From: Argopecten irradians | Taxonomy: Eukaryota > Mollusca > Bivalvia > Pectinida > Pectinidae | DNA: 64,000 nt | Reading direction: 5' to 3' | Assembly (NCBI RefSeq): GCF_041381155.1 | Contig: NC_091140.1 | Span: forward strand, 24,332,864 to 24,396,863 | In this document: positions 61,101 through 64,000 of the stretch, piece after piece | Numbering within the stretch: position 1 is the first letter of the stretch | How the letters are laid out: each line of letters opens with the position of its first letter | The notes under the pieces: model-generated | Seen by the model: only the letters and a program-made list of their open reading frames with translations | Database searches by the model: none | Told to the model about the DNA's origin: nothing | Made by a program: the position numbers and the translations under genes

Positions 61101-62425
61101 CTTTAGACCCCCTTGACAGGTTTTGCTGGCATATGCTGTTTCGCATAATGTCGCCCTTGTATGTACCATGCCTTCGTCTATTGACAGGTGTTTTTGTGGT
61201 TTCATGCAACTTCTAAAATTACCCCAAAGATGCTCTAGCATGGGACGAACTTTGTGTAGCCTATGAGAGCTATAATCCAAAATATATATTCATATCAAAA
61301 TCATTATAGAACAAATCTTGAAAATAGTGTAAATTAATATATGCCGAATATTGCTGTTATATGGGAATATTTCTTTATTCTTAGCTCATGTGATTATGAT
61401 GATTGTATAGATTATATTATTTACAAAGGAAATGAACCTTTCTCAAAACGAGGGACAGGGTGGGAGATGGGTGGTGCAAGTAACACCAAAAAGTAATTTA
61501 ATATTTGTATCAATTACAGATGTATCACATGTACTTTTATAATCACCTATCATATTGTGGTGTTCCAGGTTGCCTTTGTGTGGTATTGCCATTGACATGA
61601 AAATATTGTGATAGCTTGCTGTACCTTCCGCATGTCATAGTATCCTTCACACCCTGGTTACCTGCAGAAAAAAAATCATATTGAACATCAAAAACTGAAG
61701 AAAATGTTTTGAGACTTAGATACAAGTATTCTTTGAATATCATCAAATGTATTCATTTTGAACCTCAACATCAATACCAAGAATTTTAGAGTTATTCTAC
61801 AGTACTTTATCAACAAACAAACAAGTCATTATAAAATGTTTCATTGTTGATTGGAACATTGAAAATATCTAAAACATGTCTGAAATTATTTTAGTCATTT
61901 TCATTATACATTTCTATTTTGATCATTTTTTTTTCTTTTTGGAAGGGGTGTTAAATATATACACTTGTTCTCAGACCAGTACATCCTAATGCTTGGCATC
62001 ATACCATCTTCGTCTGGTCCTTTCTGGTGAGCGTACAGATAAGTCTGCTCGGATAATATTTGGAAAAAATGCTTCCGATAGCATCAGGAAGAAATAATGA
62101 AGAATCGAGGAACCAGGCTCGATGTTGTGGATTGGACCCGTAACTTCTTCAAACGGTCCGATGTTTACATCACACAATGTATCAGACCAGAATCCCCCAT
62201 CTATTTCACTTGCCTGGCTGTCCAGATTCCCCAGCGTCGACTCCGTGTTTCGTTCTTTCTCCTCCATATCAGTGTCGGAACTAATTGAATGATCACTCCA
62301 GTCGTCATTCTGATCAAAATCTGAGCCATCTCATCCTTCAACTTCGTCACTGCTTACATCTTCTAGAAATTCTTCATCTGTAAAATCACTGTCACTCAAA
62401 CGCCCGCTATTTTTATCAACTAGAA
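61101..62425 (-). pseudogene. Decaying multi-exon piggyBac-like transposase (PGBD-type)
   Basis: Exon blocks on the minus strand: 62425-61965, 61661-61547 and 61269-61101, with GT/AG-like borders. The first reads an acidic start (SDSDFTDEEFLEDVSSDE), then PFEEVTGPIHNIEP, SILHYFFLMLSEAFFPNIIR, and in a shifted frame YLYAHQKGPDEDG and MYWSEN. The second reads GVKDTMTCGRYSKLSQYFHV. The third reads KVRPMLEHLW and HLSIDEGM, the latter holding the first catalytic Asp of the DDD triad. An in-frame TGA (about 62331) and a one-base shift after FFPNIIR disable it. The first two blocks do not join in frame, so an intermediate exon may be missed. The other catalytic residues and the cysteine-rich C-terminus are absent; a LINE end lies where they should follow. 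Confidence 0.75.
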
Positions 62426-62430
62426 TTCAT

Positions 62431-64000
62431 CACGTGATCATGATCTGTTCTATTTTAGCAATACGGAGATGCTAATATCCGATTTATTATCCGGATAATA
62501 TTTCCTGTACTTTTTAAGAATGCTTTACCTTGTAACTGAAAGACTAAATCCCTATAATATTTTGTAAATCGCGTATATTTGAAACTTGATAATTGATCGC
62601 ACACCTGCAATACATATTCTATTTTCACGCATAGTATGTGTGGAACACGTGTACAAAATATACGTACACTGTGCGTGTACATGGAAACACTGTGTGTTTT
62701 ACTGGTGCATTTTTGATTATGAGCTTTTTTACAAGAGCCTGAAATATAGATAGAATACAAATGTAAATGTAAGTATTAAAAGTTCCGGTTCGACGATAAT
62801 GATTGAAGTGCATTGTTTTACGGCAGACAAAACAAGACACCAAATATTTTTTGCATCAATATCTGTTGTGTCTTTAGTATTGAGATAACTTGGCCTACCA
62901 TGTACATGTATGTGTCTTTGTCTTTTCAAATAAAGATTTAGCTGAAACAATGTAGCGTTGTTTTCCAAACATGATGTACGGCTTCAAACCAACTTATGAT
63001 AAAAAACGTTTCTAATAATTGACCCCCGTTCCCCAGGAATTGGGGATAGAGGGTGACAAACATGTCTCTTTGGTTTGCCCCCCCCCCCTCCCATTTTTGT
63101 CGACTTAAATGTTCTAAAAATGAGCGCATATTTAAAAGAAAAAAAAGGCGCTCGTGTACATTTTTCATTCTTCATTTAAGAAAACGTTCAAGCACGTAAT
63201 GTTCAAACCTTTAATAATAAAAAATTAATAACACATGAACTAGACTAAAAATGTCTATCAAGGAATTCTGCTATTTCAAAAAATGTCTGAAAAGATTAAT
63301 TTGTGTATATGTCTTAGCAAGACAATTAATTCATTATTATTTTGAATTACACAACAATGTGACGATGGTGTGAAGCCGGTATGTTCAGATCGAACAGGGT
63401 TGCATACTGATATGACGTCATTCACAATTATCATTTTTAAATGCAGGTAACTTAAACTAGAAAAATTACCATGTTCATAACGCTTTAAAATCATCAAAAT
63501 ACATCGTAAAACTCATTTCAGCCATTCTCAATTGTAATATTTTCCCCGCGGGTCTCCCTCGAACCCATGAAACACCATAATGCTTGGTCTATTTGCGTAC
63601 GAATTTTACCGATTTGTTTTAATCTAGACCCCTAACTCGTCTTGTAATGGTCAATAGGCTATCTAGTGTTTCCATATTGATATAAATATAACCGGGTTGT
63701 GAACTGGGATCTAATCAATCAGAATTCATAGACAACCGGGTCGGGTTCACTGGTATTTATTCACAACTAGAACTGCCTGCATGTTGGTTCAGTTGGCCTA
63801 GTTCCATATACAGCAATGAATGTACGTATTTGCTTATTGATATAGTTGATATACATATAGATATAGGATATAGGACCCTGAAACATATAAATTAAAGTAC
63901 ATTATATAGGATCGCTACCCTAAGTAACATTCAATACTAAACGTGTACACTAGACAAATTATCCCTATCGAAATATCACAGTTATATACATGTAGATACA
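62431..64000. other. Right end of the window, no gene seen
   Basis: AT-rich sequence with a C run near 63080. Short minus-strand frames overlap one another and have no protein-like composition. Nothing further was recognised. Confidence 0.4.

Overview
The window looks like nuclear DNA of a mollusc, most likely a bivalve. It is AT-rich, its genes are split by long GT-AG introns, it carries a tRNA-headed SINE with the V-SINE/RUDI-type tail, and it holds dispersed repeats of the kind common in bivalve assemblies. The species cannot be fixed from the sequence alone. Host genes are few: a mitochondria-eating-protein (MIEAP/SPATA18)-like gene (1392-17843, +), a complete four-exon cytochrome P450 (23340-28924, +), and two paralogous beta-1,3-glycosyltransferases of the GT31 family (36524-37462 and 52315-53223, both -). 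The rest is largely transposon-derived or repetitive.

Layout: 1-18 kb is the MIEAP-like gene, nine in-frame exons with matching phases. Its 8.9-kb third intron holds a broken Ty3/gypsy element (4832-12803), which itself holds a 3.3-kb TA-flanked DNA transposon with about 250-bp inverted ends. 18-23 kb is intergenic, with a TTAA-flanked element and a 15-copy 32-bp minisatellite. 23-29 kb is the P450 gene, with a SINE and a MITE in intron 1. 29-54 kb is a direct segmental duplication: the left copy (about 28950-38190) and right copy (about 42760-53955) each carry the same non-coding landmarks followed by a GT31 gene. The two copies act as empty-site references for each other. The right copy gained a 1.2-kb TTAA insertion, two copies of a 0.55-kb element and a 2.3-kb A/C-only array. 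The left copy has 2 kb not found in the right, plus a 100-bp tandem duplication. 54-62 kb is transposon debris: a LINE fragment on the minus strand, a decayed CR1/jockey-type LINE on the plus strand split by a 1.24-kb solo LTR, and a decaying multi-exon piggyBac-like transposase gene on the minus strand. Nothing coding was recognised in 62.4-64 kb.

Functionally the genes are unrelated: mitochondrial quality control, microsomal oxidation and Golgi glycosylation. The strongest biological stories are the rearranged GT31 duplication, in which one copy has a C-terminal stop and a divergent N-terminal anchor, a possible alternative promoter in the MIEAP-like gene, and a nested-transposon record that can be ordered in time. 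All similarity statements are by eye; no database search was run.
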